Part shown: piece after piece, positions 1 through 7,116 of the stretch | How positions within the stretch are numbered: the stretch's first letter is position 1 | Layout: every line of letters starts with the position of its first letter | Assembly (NCBI GenBank): GCA_964409865.1 | Contig: CAYPGE010000080.1 | Coordinates: 1-24,949, forward strand | Source of the DNA: Anammoximicrobium sp964409865 | GTDB lineage: Bacteria > Planctomycetota > Planctomycetia > Pirellulales > Pirellulaceae | Direction of reading: 5' to 3' | Length of the DNA stretch: 24,949 nt | Position numbers and translations under genes: made by a program | The notes under the pieces: generated by a model | What the model was told of the DNA's origin: nothing | Databases searched by the model: none | The model's input: only the letters and a program-made list of their open reading frames with translations

Positions 1-32
1 CCGGTCATGGGGCACCGATTAGGGCTCACGGC

Positions 33-64
33 TCACTGGTAACCGATCACTGGCAACCGATCAC
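33..64. repeat. Short tandem repeat (14-bp unit)
   Basis: Two 14-bp units (33-46 and 47-60, 13 of 14 bases identical, unit TCACTGGYAACCGA) are followed by the first four bases of a third unit. A 7-bp direct duplication, GGCTCAC, sits at 23-29 and 30-36. The repeats lie just upstream of the GTG start at 83. No function can be assigned; a local duplication in a short intergenic gap is the simplest reading. Confidence 0.5.
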
Positions 65-82
65 CCGCATCTGGGAATCACC

Positions 83-2350
83 GTGTCGCATTGGTTCTTT
101 CAGCCAATTCTGAACAGCTATGCGTTGGTGGCGGCCACCGCGGCCGTGCTGGTGCTGCTGCTGGCCATCGGGCCTGTGTTTGGCCGGTTGACGAGGCTGC
201 AGCGCATGGTGCTGGTCCTGATGCGGCTGACCGTGATCGCCCTGATCGTGTTGGCCATGTTGCGGCCCACACACATCAGCACGGTTCGGCGTCCTCAGAC
301 CGCCGTGTTGGTCGTTCTGTTCGACCAAAGCCGCAGCATGCTGTTGCCGCAGGCCGCCGCCGAGGCGACTCGCTGGTCCGCCCAACGCGAGGCGCTACAG
401 AAAGCCCAGCCGCTATTGCTCGAGTTGTCGAAAAGTCTGGAAGTCAAGGTGTACGGGTACGACGCCGAAGTGCATCCGGTCGAATGGGCCGGTCCATCGC
501 TGCCGCTGCCCGCCGCCCCGGAAGGCCAGCAGACGGACATCGGCACGAGTCTGCACGCTGTCTTGCAGCGGGAATTGGGCAAGCGGTTGGCCGGAGTCGT
601 GCTCTTGGGCGACGGAGTGCAGACGGCGTTTCGACCGAGCGTGGAGATCCCGGAGGTGGGACGTGATCTGGCGCGGCTTGGATACCCGCTGTACGCCGTC
701 CCCTTCGGGCTGCCGATGGACGCGGTCCAGACACGGGACGTGGCGGTCGAGAACCTGCAGGACCAGTACACGGTTTTCGTCAAGAACGAGCTGCCGGTGA
801 CGGCCACGATCGCCATCCGCGGTTGCACGAACCAACCGATCCCCGTCAGCCTCGTTGTGGAGAAACCGGGCGGCGAAAAGGAGACCATCGGGCCGGTGAA
901 CGTCGTGGCTCGCCAGGAGCAGGATCAGGTGGCGGTCGAATTGCGTTACGTGCCGGAGCAGCCCGGCAACTACAAACTGAGCGTCCAGGCGGCCGAGCAA
1001 CCCGGCGAGTTGGTGACCAAGAACAATCAATTGAGCGCCTTTCTCCGCGTGCTGGAGGGTGGCCTGAAGATCCTGTATCTGGAAGGCGAACTCCGCGAAG
1101 AGCAGCTTTTCCTGCGCCGAGTCCTGGAAGCTTCTCCCGACATGGAGCTGGATTTTCTCTGGGCCGATTCGCGCCAACGAGACACCTGGCCGATCGATCT
1201 CGCCGGCCGCTTGCGCGACCCAAGATACGATGCGTTCGTGCTGGGCGATTTGGACTCGACGGCGCTGGGCAACGATCAGCTGCAATCGCTGGCCGAAGCC
1301 GTCAGCCGCGGCAAGGGTCTGGCACTCCTGGGCGGCTACCACAGCTTCGGCGCCGGAGGCTATCACGACACGCCGTTGGCGGACGTCATGCCGATCACGA
1401 TGGATCGCTTGGAGCGGCAGGACTTTGGTGCGCCGATCCGCCAGGACTTGCAGTTGCCCGGGCCGCTGCGCATGCGGCCCGTCCGCGCTCATCCCCTTGT
1501 CAGCCTGGGTCTGGAGGGAAACAACGCGGCCTCTTGGAGTCCATTGCCCCCGTTGGCTGGTGCGAACAAGTTCCATGGCGTCAAGGATGCTGCCGGCGTG
1601 CAGGTCGTCGCGGAAAGCGACGCAGGTCAGCCCCTGTTGGTGGTCGGCGAGTACGGCCGGGGCCGAGTGGTGGCGATGGCCGGCGACTCGACGTATCGCT
1701 GGGCCATGCAGGGCTTTGACGCGGCTCATCGACGGTTCTGGCGGCAGGTCATCCTGTGGCTGGTCGGACGTGAAGACCGCGAGCAGGACCAGGTGTGGGT
1801 GAAACTGGCCCAGCGGCGATTTCACCCCGACGCACGAGTGACGTTTACCGCCGGCGTCAATTCGCCCAGCGGCGAGCCGATCGCCGTTGCGGACCTGAGC
1901 TGCGAATTGATCCTGCCGGACGGCAGTCGCCAGGACGTAGCGGCCACTCGCGACGGCGTGCAATGGCTGGGCAGCGTCGAGACCGTGACGTCGCCGGGCG
2001 ATTACGCGTTGGAGCTGACGGCGACCCGGGACGGGAAAGTGCTCGGAAAGGGACGCGGTGAGTTCCTGGTCTTCGACCGAGATGTCGAATTGAGCACGCC
2101 TGCGGCCGATCACGACCAGCTGGCGCGGTTGGCCGCCACGACCAAGCCGTTTGGCGGCCGGGTGGTGGCGCCGGAACAGGTGCCGGCGCTGCTGGAGGAC
2201 ATCCGCGATCGGCCGCCGGAGATGGACATCGAGGTGCAGACCAAGTGGCAGTTGGCCGACACGGGCCGCGACGCGTGGTCGCTGCTGTTGCTGTTCGTCG
2301 CGCTCTTGACGGCCGAATGGTTTTGCAGGAAGAAATGGGGATTGGTCTGA
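83..2350 (+). CDS. VWA / glutamine amidotransferase-like membrane protein
   Basis: A 755-residue membrane protein. Two hydrophobic helices (about 13-33 and 42-60) precede a von Willebrand A-like segment. Its metal site looks intact: DQSRS at 81-85 gives the DxSxS motif, with a Thr near 151 and a GDG at about 177. The middle (about 330-560) resembles class I glutamine amidotransferase-like domains (ILYLEGE, ALLGGYHSFG), but I see no catalytic Cys there, so enzymatic activity is unlikely. A last helix (about 730-748) lies at the C-terminus. In planctomycetes such proteins usually accompany MoxR ATPase and DUF58 genes, which would lie left of this window (inference). The GTG start at 83 has GGGA upstream at suitable spacing. 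An FmdB-type gene follows after 18 bp. The likely role is a metal-dependent adhesion or chaperone-like function at the membrane; the exact function is unknown. Confidence 0.85.
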   Translation: MSHWFFQPILNSYALVAATAAVLVLLLAIGPVFGRLTRLQRMVLVLMRLTVIALIVLAMLRPTHISTVRRPQTAVLVVLFDQSRSMLLPQAAAEATRWSAQREALQKAQPLLLELSKSLEVKVYGYDAEVHPVEWAGPSLPLPAAPEGQQTDIGTSLHAVLQRELGKRLAGVVLLGDGVQTAFRPSVEIPEVGRDLARLGYPLYAVPFGLPMDAVQTRDVAVENLQDQYTVFVKNELPVTATIAIRGCTNQPIPVSLVVEKPGGEKETIGPVNVVARQEQDQVAVELRYVPEQPGNYKLSVQAAEQPGELVTKNNQLSAFLRVLEGGLKILYLEGELREEQLFLRRVLEASPDMELDFLWADSRQRDTWPIDLAGRLRDPRYDAFVLGDLDSTALGNDQLQSLAEAVSRGKGLALLGGYHSFGAGGYHDTPLADVMPITMDRLERQDFGAPIRQDLQLPGPLRMRPVRAHPLVSLGLEGNNAASWSPLPPLAGANKFHGVKDAAGVQVVAESDAGQPLLVVGEYGRGRVVAMAGDSTYRWAMQGFDAAHRRFWRQVILWLVGREDREQDQVWVKLAQRRFHPDARVTFTAGVNSPSGEPIAVADLSCELILPDGSRQDVAATRDGVQWLGSVETVTSPGDYALELTATRDGKVLGKGRGEFLVFDRDVELSTPAADHDQLARLAATTKPFGGRVVAPEQVPALLEDIRDRPPEMDIEVQTKWQLADTGRDAWSLLLLFVALLTAEWFCRKKWGLV

Positions 2351-2368
2351 CTCTGGAAGGAATGAACT

Positions 2369-2890
2369 GTGCCGATCTACGAGTTCTATTGCCGCGACTG
2401 CCATCGGGTGTTCAATTTCTTTGCCCGCCGCGTAAACACGACGTCGCGTCCCAGCTGTCCGCGCTGCGGCAGGCCCAAGCTGCAGCGGCAGGTTTCGCGG
2501 TTTGCGGTCGCGCGCGGCGCGCGGGAGCCGGCGTCGGCAGCCGGCGGCGAAGACGATCTGCCGCCGGGGATGGACGAATCGAAACTGGAACAGGTGATGG
2601 AGGAACTGGGGCGGGAGGCCGAATCGCTGGACGAGGACGATCCCCGCCAAGCGGCGCAGCTGATGCGAAAGCTGCACGAGCGGACGGGAATGCCGCTGAG
2701 CGGCAAAATGGAGGAGGCCATGCGTCGCATGGAAGCGGGCGAAGACCCGGATCAGATCGAACAGGAGATGGGCGACTTTCTGGATGACGATGAACCGCTG
2801 CTGGGCGCCGAAACCGGCGGGCGACTGCGAGGCCTCGCCAAGCGACTGCGGGCCCCGGAGGTCGATGAGACACTGTACGACCTGGAGTGA
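2369..2890 (+). CDS. FmdB-family zinc-ribbon protein
   Basis: A 173-residue protein that starts with the FmdB/CxxC zinc-ribbon signature MPIYEFYC. Cys8/Cys11 and Cys30/Cys33 form two CxxC knuckles that would bind one zinc. FmdB proteins are named after a putative regulator of formamidase genes, but their function is not established. Family members are often only about 60-110 residues; this one carries a long acidic, helical, Asp/Glu-rich extension (about 60-173) with no recognised domain. The GTG start at 2369 is chosen because the MPIYEF motif begins there and a GGAAGG Shine-Dalgarno lies upstream at 2355-2360. It follows the VWA gene by 18 bp and is probably cotranscribed with it. Confidence 0.85.
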   Translation: MPIYEFYCRDCHRVFNFFARRVNTTSRPSCPRCGRPKLQRQVSRFAVARGAREPASAAGGEDDLPPGMDESKLEQVMEELGREAESLDEDDPRQAAQLMRKLHERTGMPLSGKMEEAMRRMEAGEDPDQIEQEMGDFLDDDEPLLGAETGGRLRGLAKRLRAPEVDETLYDLE

Positions 2891-2978
2891 GGGAAAGCGG
2901 CACGCGTGTGGCACGGCCTACTCGTCAGCCGTGCGACCGCCGCCAAGGAAGCCAGCAGAGCCACGTTCGCCTATTGCC

Positions 2979-3791
2979 TCAGCGGACACCTTGTTCTCTC
3001 AGCCGTTGGTCGGCCCACGCCGCGTCGTCGGCGCTCAACGCGGGATGCGGATCCCGCGTGTAGTCGATATCGTCGGCGTAACGCCCGTTCTCGTAGGCGG
3101 CATCGATCAGGGCCTGGAGTTGCAGCGGCACATCGTCTTCCCCGCTGCGCAGCGGAATCCGGATCGTCGGGAGTGGCTGGCGGAGCGAGACGCGGTAGAC
3201 CTCGGCGTCGCCCGCCCCATCGGCCCGGACGACGTTGATGCGGTACGGCTCGCGATACGACCTCGGCAAATGACTCCGCTGCACGCCCAGCACCCAGGGA
3301 CCGGCGCGCAGCAAGTCGATTTCCACGAGATTGACGCCACCTTGGATCATTTGCCGTTGCTTCGAGCGGTATTGTCTCCGGCCTTCTTCGCTGATCTTGT
3401 TGGCTAGGCTGAGGAACTCGATCGAGGTCACGATGCGGTGTCCGGAGTTGGTGTCCACGATTTGAATGTAACGCAACGTCTCAGGCTCGCTTTCCCTCTT
3501 TACCACGAGCGGTTTCGCCGCGACGGCAACCGCGACGGCCGTGGCGACACCTCCCGAGTCCTCCAATGCCTCTGGACGTTCGATCACGCGGACGTCCGGC
3601 GAGAAGCGGGATCGTGGTGCGTCCCAATCCTCCTCGGACTCCACCGCCACGTACTCCTCAATGCGGGCGCGAAGGCCGGGCGGCAGCCGGGGCTGTAGTT
3701 GATCGCGGGCGTAGGTGGTCAGACTGGTATGCACATCGCCCCAGTGTTCTTCCAGCCAGGGGTTCATTCCGGGAAACGGGTTCTTGCTCAT
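2979..3791 (-). CDS. DUF4058 family protein
   Basis: A 270-residue protein with the typical DUF4058 opening (MSKNPFPGMNPWLE) and the family's C-terminal DYTRDPHPAL region. DUF4058 proteins are soluble, roughly 250 residues long, and common in cyanobacteria and planctomycetes; their function is unknown. The frame is open further upstream, but the ATG at 3791 is preferred. It sits 6 nt after a strong GGAGG Shine-Dalgarno and starts exactly at the conserved motif, while the upstream residues are low-complexity and Arg/Ser-rich. It lies 117 bp downstream of the ClpP-like gene on the same strand, and converges on the FmdB-type gene with an 88-bp gap. Confidence 0.9.
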   Translation of the reverse strand: MSKNPFPGMNPWLEEHWGDVHTSLTTYARDQLQPRLPPGLRARIEEYVAVESEEDWDAPRSRFSPDVRVIERPEALEDSGGVATAVAVAVAAKPLVVKRESEPETLRYIQIVDTNSGHRIVTSIEFLSLANKISEEGRRQYRSKQRQMIQGGVNLVEIDLLRAGPWVLGVQRSHLPRSYREPYRINVVRADGAGDAEVYRVSLRQPLPTIRIPLRSGEDDVPLQLQALIDAAYENGRYADDIDYTRDPHPALSADDAAWADQRLREQGVR

Positions 3792-3908
3792 TTCAACCTC
3801 CGAAACATGTCCCGAGGCCCGGCTCTTCCAAGAATCCGTGCCTCTTCGATTGCGGCTCCAACACGCGCTCGATTCGCCTGCGGAACTGCCCAACGGCTAT
3901 CCGCCATT

Positions 3909-4448
3909 TTAGTGAACTCGGGGCGGCAGGTCGATCAATTCCGCTAACGCGGCCTCGGCGAACTCCCGGCCGCTCACGTAGCGTCCCGGCTTCATCCATT
4001 CCGCGAGCCGTTCCGGCGTGAGACCCAGGAACTTGGCCAGCAACAGATCCATCTCCTGCTCCAACTGGCTGAAGTGACGCGCCCACTCGCGTGCTTCGGG
4101 CAACTGGACGCTTTCCTCGCTCTGCCAGCGCATGGGATGAAACAGCAGCACGCTGTACGGCGTCACGATGCGGCGGCGGCAGGCGGACAAGGGCCAAATG
4201 GCCGCCGAGGAACACTCGCCCGTCACGATCCCCGTGGCCTGGAGATCGCGCAGCACGAGCAGGGCGAGCATCGAGATCGCGCTGTACGAACTCCCGCCCG
4301 GCGAATTGAAATACAGCGTACACTCGCCTCCCGCGGGGACCGCCAACAACTTTTCGCAAATGTCCGCTTCGTGATCGGTCAAGTCTCCAATCACCGCAAT
4401 CTCCGGCGGCGTTTCCGCGCCGCGTCGCCCGCTCCGCTGTTTACCCAT
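3909..4448 (-). CDS. ClpP-like protease/hydrolase, possibly degenerate
   Basis: A 179-residue ClpP/crotonase-fold protein. NSPGGS at 48-53 matches the ClpP oxyanion loop. GECSSAA (77-83) aligns with the nucleophile motif GQAASMG, giving Ser81, and LLFHPM aligns with MIHQP, giving His104. The third residue of the triad, Asp in the ClpP motif ERDRFLSA, aligns to Gly in MKPGRYVSG, so a canonical triad is not evident. The ATG at 4448 is chosen because GAGGTAGGAAAG lies just upstream; an ATG seven codons earlier (4469) lacks a good Shine-Dalgarno. No Clp ATPase gene is nearby. It could be a divergent ClpP paralogue, a specialised membrane or envelope peptidase, or an inactive scaffold subunit. Confidence 0.85.
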   Translation of the reverse strand: MGKQRSGRRGAETPPEIAVIGDLTDHEADICEKLLAVPAGGECTLYFNSPGGSSYSAISMLALLVLRDLQATGIVTGECSSAAIWPLSACRRRIVTPYSVLLFHPMRWQSEESVQLPEAREWARHFSQLEQEMDLLLAKFLGLTPERLAEWMKPGRYVSGREFAEAALAELIDLPPRVH

Positions 4449-4599
4449 CTTTCCTACCTCGCCTTTCATTCGGCGCGATTGGCCCAGAAATCCAAGAAAA
4501 CTCGCACGGCTCAGGAGAGCCATGCGACGGCGACTGTTCCCCGCGCCCCGTCTTCGCAGTCGCGTGCAACCGTAATCTTCCCAATAGCTTAGCACTATG

Positions 4600-4605
4600 T
4601 ATAAT
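4600..4605 (+). promoter_or_regulatory. Candidate -10 box for the zinc-ribbon/ATPase operon
   Basis: A perfect TATAAT at 4600-4605 stands out in this GC-rich intergenic stretch between two divergent genes. It lies 64 bp upstream of the ATG at 4670. The -35 region 17-18 bp upstream (about 4577) does not match TTGACA, so this is only a candidate. Confidence 0.35.
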
Positions 4606-4669
4606 GGGGCGTCAGGGGCCGGACGATGGTCGGTCAACGAGTTGCTGCAGAGGAACGGCAGACGAACTG

Positions 4670-5572
4670 ATGGGTATACGATTTCTTTGTCCCACTTGTA
4701 GCCACAAGTTGAATGTCAAGTCGTTCTTGGCGGGCAAGCGCGGAGTTTGCCCGCAGTGCGGCGCCGGGCTGGACATTCCGCTGGAGAGCCAACTCACCAG
4801 AGACCCTTCCAGCGGTTCCCCTGGGGGCGGGGCGGGATCGCCGACCAGCGAAGACGATGCACCGGAGTTGACGGTCCCGCTGTCCTATCCCGATTCGCCA
4901 GCCGGCGTTCCGGCGGCACAGCCCTTGCCTTTGCGGTCGCCTGCGCCGCGTCCGAATTTGACGCCGGCACCAGACGGCTCGCCGGTCGCCCCTCAGCCCG
5001 CACAGGGCATGCCGTTGGGCGCCGCCCCTGGCGGCGGGGCGCCGTCGGGTCCGCAGGTCGCCCCCACGGTGCCGATGCAGCCGGCCCTGCCTGTGCACCC
5101 AGCGACGCCGATGCAGCGGACGGTGCCGATGCAGCCGGCCGCAATGGCGCAGCCCATGGCGCCGATGTTAACGGCTCCGGCGCCGCTGGACCCGATCGAC
5201 GAGGCGCCGCAGGCGATCTGGTACGTCCGACCGCCGTCGGGAGGTCAGTACGGTCCGGCTCGAGGCGATGTCATGCGGAAATGGATGGGCGAAGGCCGCG
5301 TCAGTCCGGATTCTCTCGTTTGGCGCGAGGGCTGGCAGGATTGGCGCACCGCCGCCGACGCGTTCCCCACCTTAGACGCAGCCGTGACGCCGCCGATGCC
5401 GGCGCCCGTCACGCCCGCCACTTATGCTGCGTCCGGGATGCCCGCGTACCCGGCCGCCACGCTGCGGCCGAAACGCCGCAACTCGACCGCCCTGGCCATC
5501 ACGATCGTCGCGCTGCTGGGGCTGATGTGCCTCGGTCTGTTTGTTACCCTGGTGATCGTGTTGTTGAAGTGA
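4670..5572 (+). CDS. Zinc-ribbon and GYF_2 (DUF4339) domain membrane protein
   Basis: A 300-residue protein with three parts. An N-terminal zinc ribbon has Cys7/Cys10 and Cys27/Cys30. A Pro/Ala/Met-rich linker (about 45-180) contains imperfect MQP repeats, including a 21-bp DNA repeat at 5066-5086 and 5120-5140. A GYF_2/DUF4339 domain (about 183-236) reads IWYVRPPSGGQYGP, then LVWREGWQDW. One transmembrane helix closes the protein (about 272-298). GYF domains bind proline-rich peptides, so this probably acts as a membrane-anchored scaffold with its soluble part in the cytoplasm (inference). The ATG at 4670 is chosen because it starts at the zinc ribbon; the frame is open 22 codons further, but those residues look unrelated. 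The Shine-Dalgarno is weak. The KAP-like ATPase starts 13 bp downstream, suggesting a shared operon. Confidence 0.85.
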   Translation: MGIRFLCPTCSHKLNVKSFLAGKRGVCPQCGAGLDIPLESQLTRDPSSGSPGGGAGSPTSEDDAPELTVPLSYPDSPAGVPAAQPLPLRSPAPRPNLTPAPDGSPVAPQPAQGMPLGAAPGGGAPSGPQVAPTVPMQPALPVHPATPMQRTVPMQPAAMAQPMAPMLTAPAPLDPIDEAPQAIWYVRPPSGGQYGPARGDVMRKWMGEGRVSPDSLVWREGWQDWRTAADAFPTLDAAVTPPMPAPVTPATYAASGMPAYPAATLRPKRRNSTALAITIVALLGLMCLGLFVTLVIVLLK

Positions 5573-5585
5573 CTCGAGCGCCGTC

Positions 5586-7097
5586 ATGAAGATTCATCAG
5601 TTCCTGGAACATCACGGGGTGACGCGGAATCCTTTTGCGGAGGAGGATGCGCAGACGGACTTGGTGTTCAAGGAGCACTGCATCGAGAGTACGTTTCACC
5701 CCACCTGGGACAAGATCTACGGCGATCCGAACGAACCTTCCACGTCGATCGTGTTTGGGGAGAAGGGCGCCGGCAAGACCGCCATCCGGCTGCAGATCGC
5801 CAGGCACCTCCAGCAACACAACCGGCAATGTCCCGACCGGCGCCTGTTTGTCGTCCACTACGACGACTTCAATCCGTTCCTGGATCGCTTCCGTGAACGG
5901 CTCGGTGGCCGCAAGAGCCGCCGTGCCGATCGGGTCTTGCGGGAATGGAAGTTGTGGGACCACATGGATGCGATCCTGTCGCTGGCGGCAACCGGCTTGG
6001 TCGACCGCATCTTGAACGTGGGCCAGCCGGCAACGTTCGTTGACGCCACCATCGATCCGGCGGCGATCGACCGGCTGGATCGCCACCAGTCCCGCGATCT
6101 GCTGCTGGTGGCCGCGTGCTACGACCAATCGGTGGCCGCGACGTTTCGCGACCGTTGGTCTGCGCTCCGCAAGCGACTGCGGTTCTCCACGTTACGTTCC
6201 AAGATCCCGGCGGCGATTGGGATCGGCGGGACGCTGGCCGTGGCGGGATTGGCGCTGGGGCTTGCGTTGCGGGGGCACGGCGGCAGGGTCCTGTCCCTGT
6301 GGTTTCTGTTCGTGGCGGCGCTGGCGGCAGCCTGGGTTCCGTGGCTTTGGCGCTGGTGGGGTTGCTTCTGGCAGGCGCGGCGGATCCGGCGGCAGATGCG
6401 ATTGAGCAATCGGGACGCGAGGTCATTGCGGCAGATCCTGCTGCAGTTCACGCGGCAGGAGATCGTCGCCCAGCCGCTGCCGGACGCGGACGGCACCGAC
6501 GACCGCTACGAAATGCTGATGAAACTGCAAGGCCTGCTGCAGACGCTGGGCTTTCGCGGAATCGTCGTCCTGGTCGATCGCCTGGACGAGCCGCACCTGA
6601 TCAACGGCTCGGCCGAATTGATGAAGGCCCTGCTGTGGCCGATGCTGGATAACAAATTCCTCAAGCATCCCGGCCTGGGGCTGAAAATCATGGCGCCGAT
6701 CGAGCTGACGCGGTTCATCGAGCGCGAGGACCGCGATTTCTACCAGCGGGCGCGGTTGGACAAACAGAACATGATTGCGTCCTTCGAGTGGACGGGCGAA
6801 GCGTTGTACGACGTAGCCAACGCCCGCTTGTCGGCCTGTGGCTCGGACGGGTCCGCGCCCAGTTTGCGGGACCTGATCGACCCGGCCGTGGCCGACCAGC
6901 GGCTCTTGGAGGTCTTGCGCGGGTTGCGGACGCCGCGGCATTTGTTCAAATTCTTGTATCGGCTCCTGGTCACGCACTGCAACGCCCACGTCGAAGGCGA
7001 GCCGGTCTGGCGGGTGCCCGCGGCCACGTTCGAGTCGACGTTGGCGTTGTATCGCCGCGACCAGGACGCCTTCGACCGGGGCGTGGGCGCGGGATGA
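5586..7097 (+). CDS. KAP-like P-loop ATPase with membrane insertion
   Basis: A 503-residue ATPase. The Walker A motif is GEKGAGKT at 58-65. A hydrophobic hairpin of two helices (about 208-255) is inserted between Walker A and the presumed Walker B (GIVVLVDRLDEP, about 325-336, with Asp and Glu in place). Two helices inside the P-loop domain are the hallmark of KAP-type NTPases, though the Walker A context also resembles Sll1717-type ATPases, so family placement is tentative. The C-terminal part is helical and contains conserved-looking SFEWTGEALYDVANARL. KAP ATPases are thought to assemble membrane-associated protein complexes. The ATG at 5586 lies 13 bp after the GYF_2 gene, and an exported solute-binding-like gene follows 19 bp later, so the three are likely cotranscribed. 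Confidence 0.85.
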   Translation: MKIHQFLEHHGVTRNPFAEEDAQTDLVFKEHCIESTFHPTWDKIYGDPNEPSTSIVFGEKGAGKTAIRLQIARHLQQHNRQCPDRRLFVVHYDDFNPFLDRFRERLGGRKSRRADRVLREWKLWDHMDAILSLAATGLVDRILNVGQPATFVDATIDPAAIDRLDRHQSRDLLLVAACYDQSVAATFRDRWSALRKRLRFSTLRSKIPAAIGIGGTLAVAGLALGLALRGHGGRVLSLWFLFVAALAAAWVPWLWRWWGCFWQARRIRRQMRLSNRDARSLRQILLQFTRQEIVAQPLPDADGTDDRYEMLMKLQGLLQTLGFRGIVVLVDRLDEPHLINGSAELMKALLWPMLDNKFLKHPGLGLKIMAPIELTRFIEREDRDFYQRARLDKQNMIASFEWTGEALYDVANARLSACGSDGSAPSLRDLIDPAVADQRLLEVLRGLRTPRHLFKFLYRLLVTHCNAHVEGEPVWRVPAATFESTLALYRRDQDAFDRGVGAG

Positions 7098-7116
7098 CGA
7101 GCGGACGGATGGTGGG

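Noticed and set aside
413..2914. An 833-codon open frame on the minus strand
   Set aside because: It is antisense to the VWA-like and FmdB-type genes, which have recognisable domains. GC-rich codon use keeps antisense frames open; the translation is rich in Arg/Gln/His and shows no domain.
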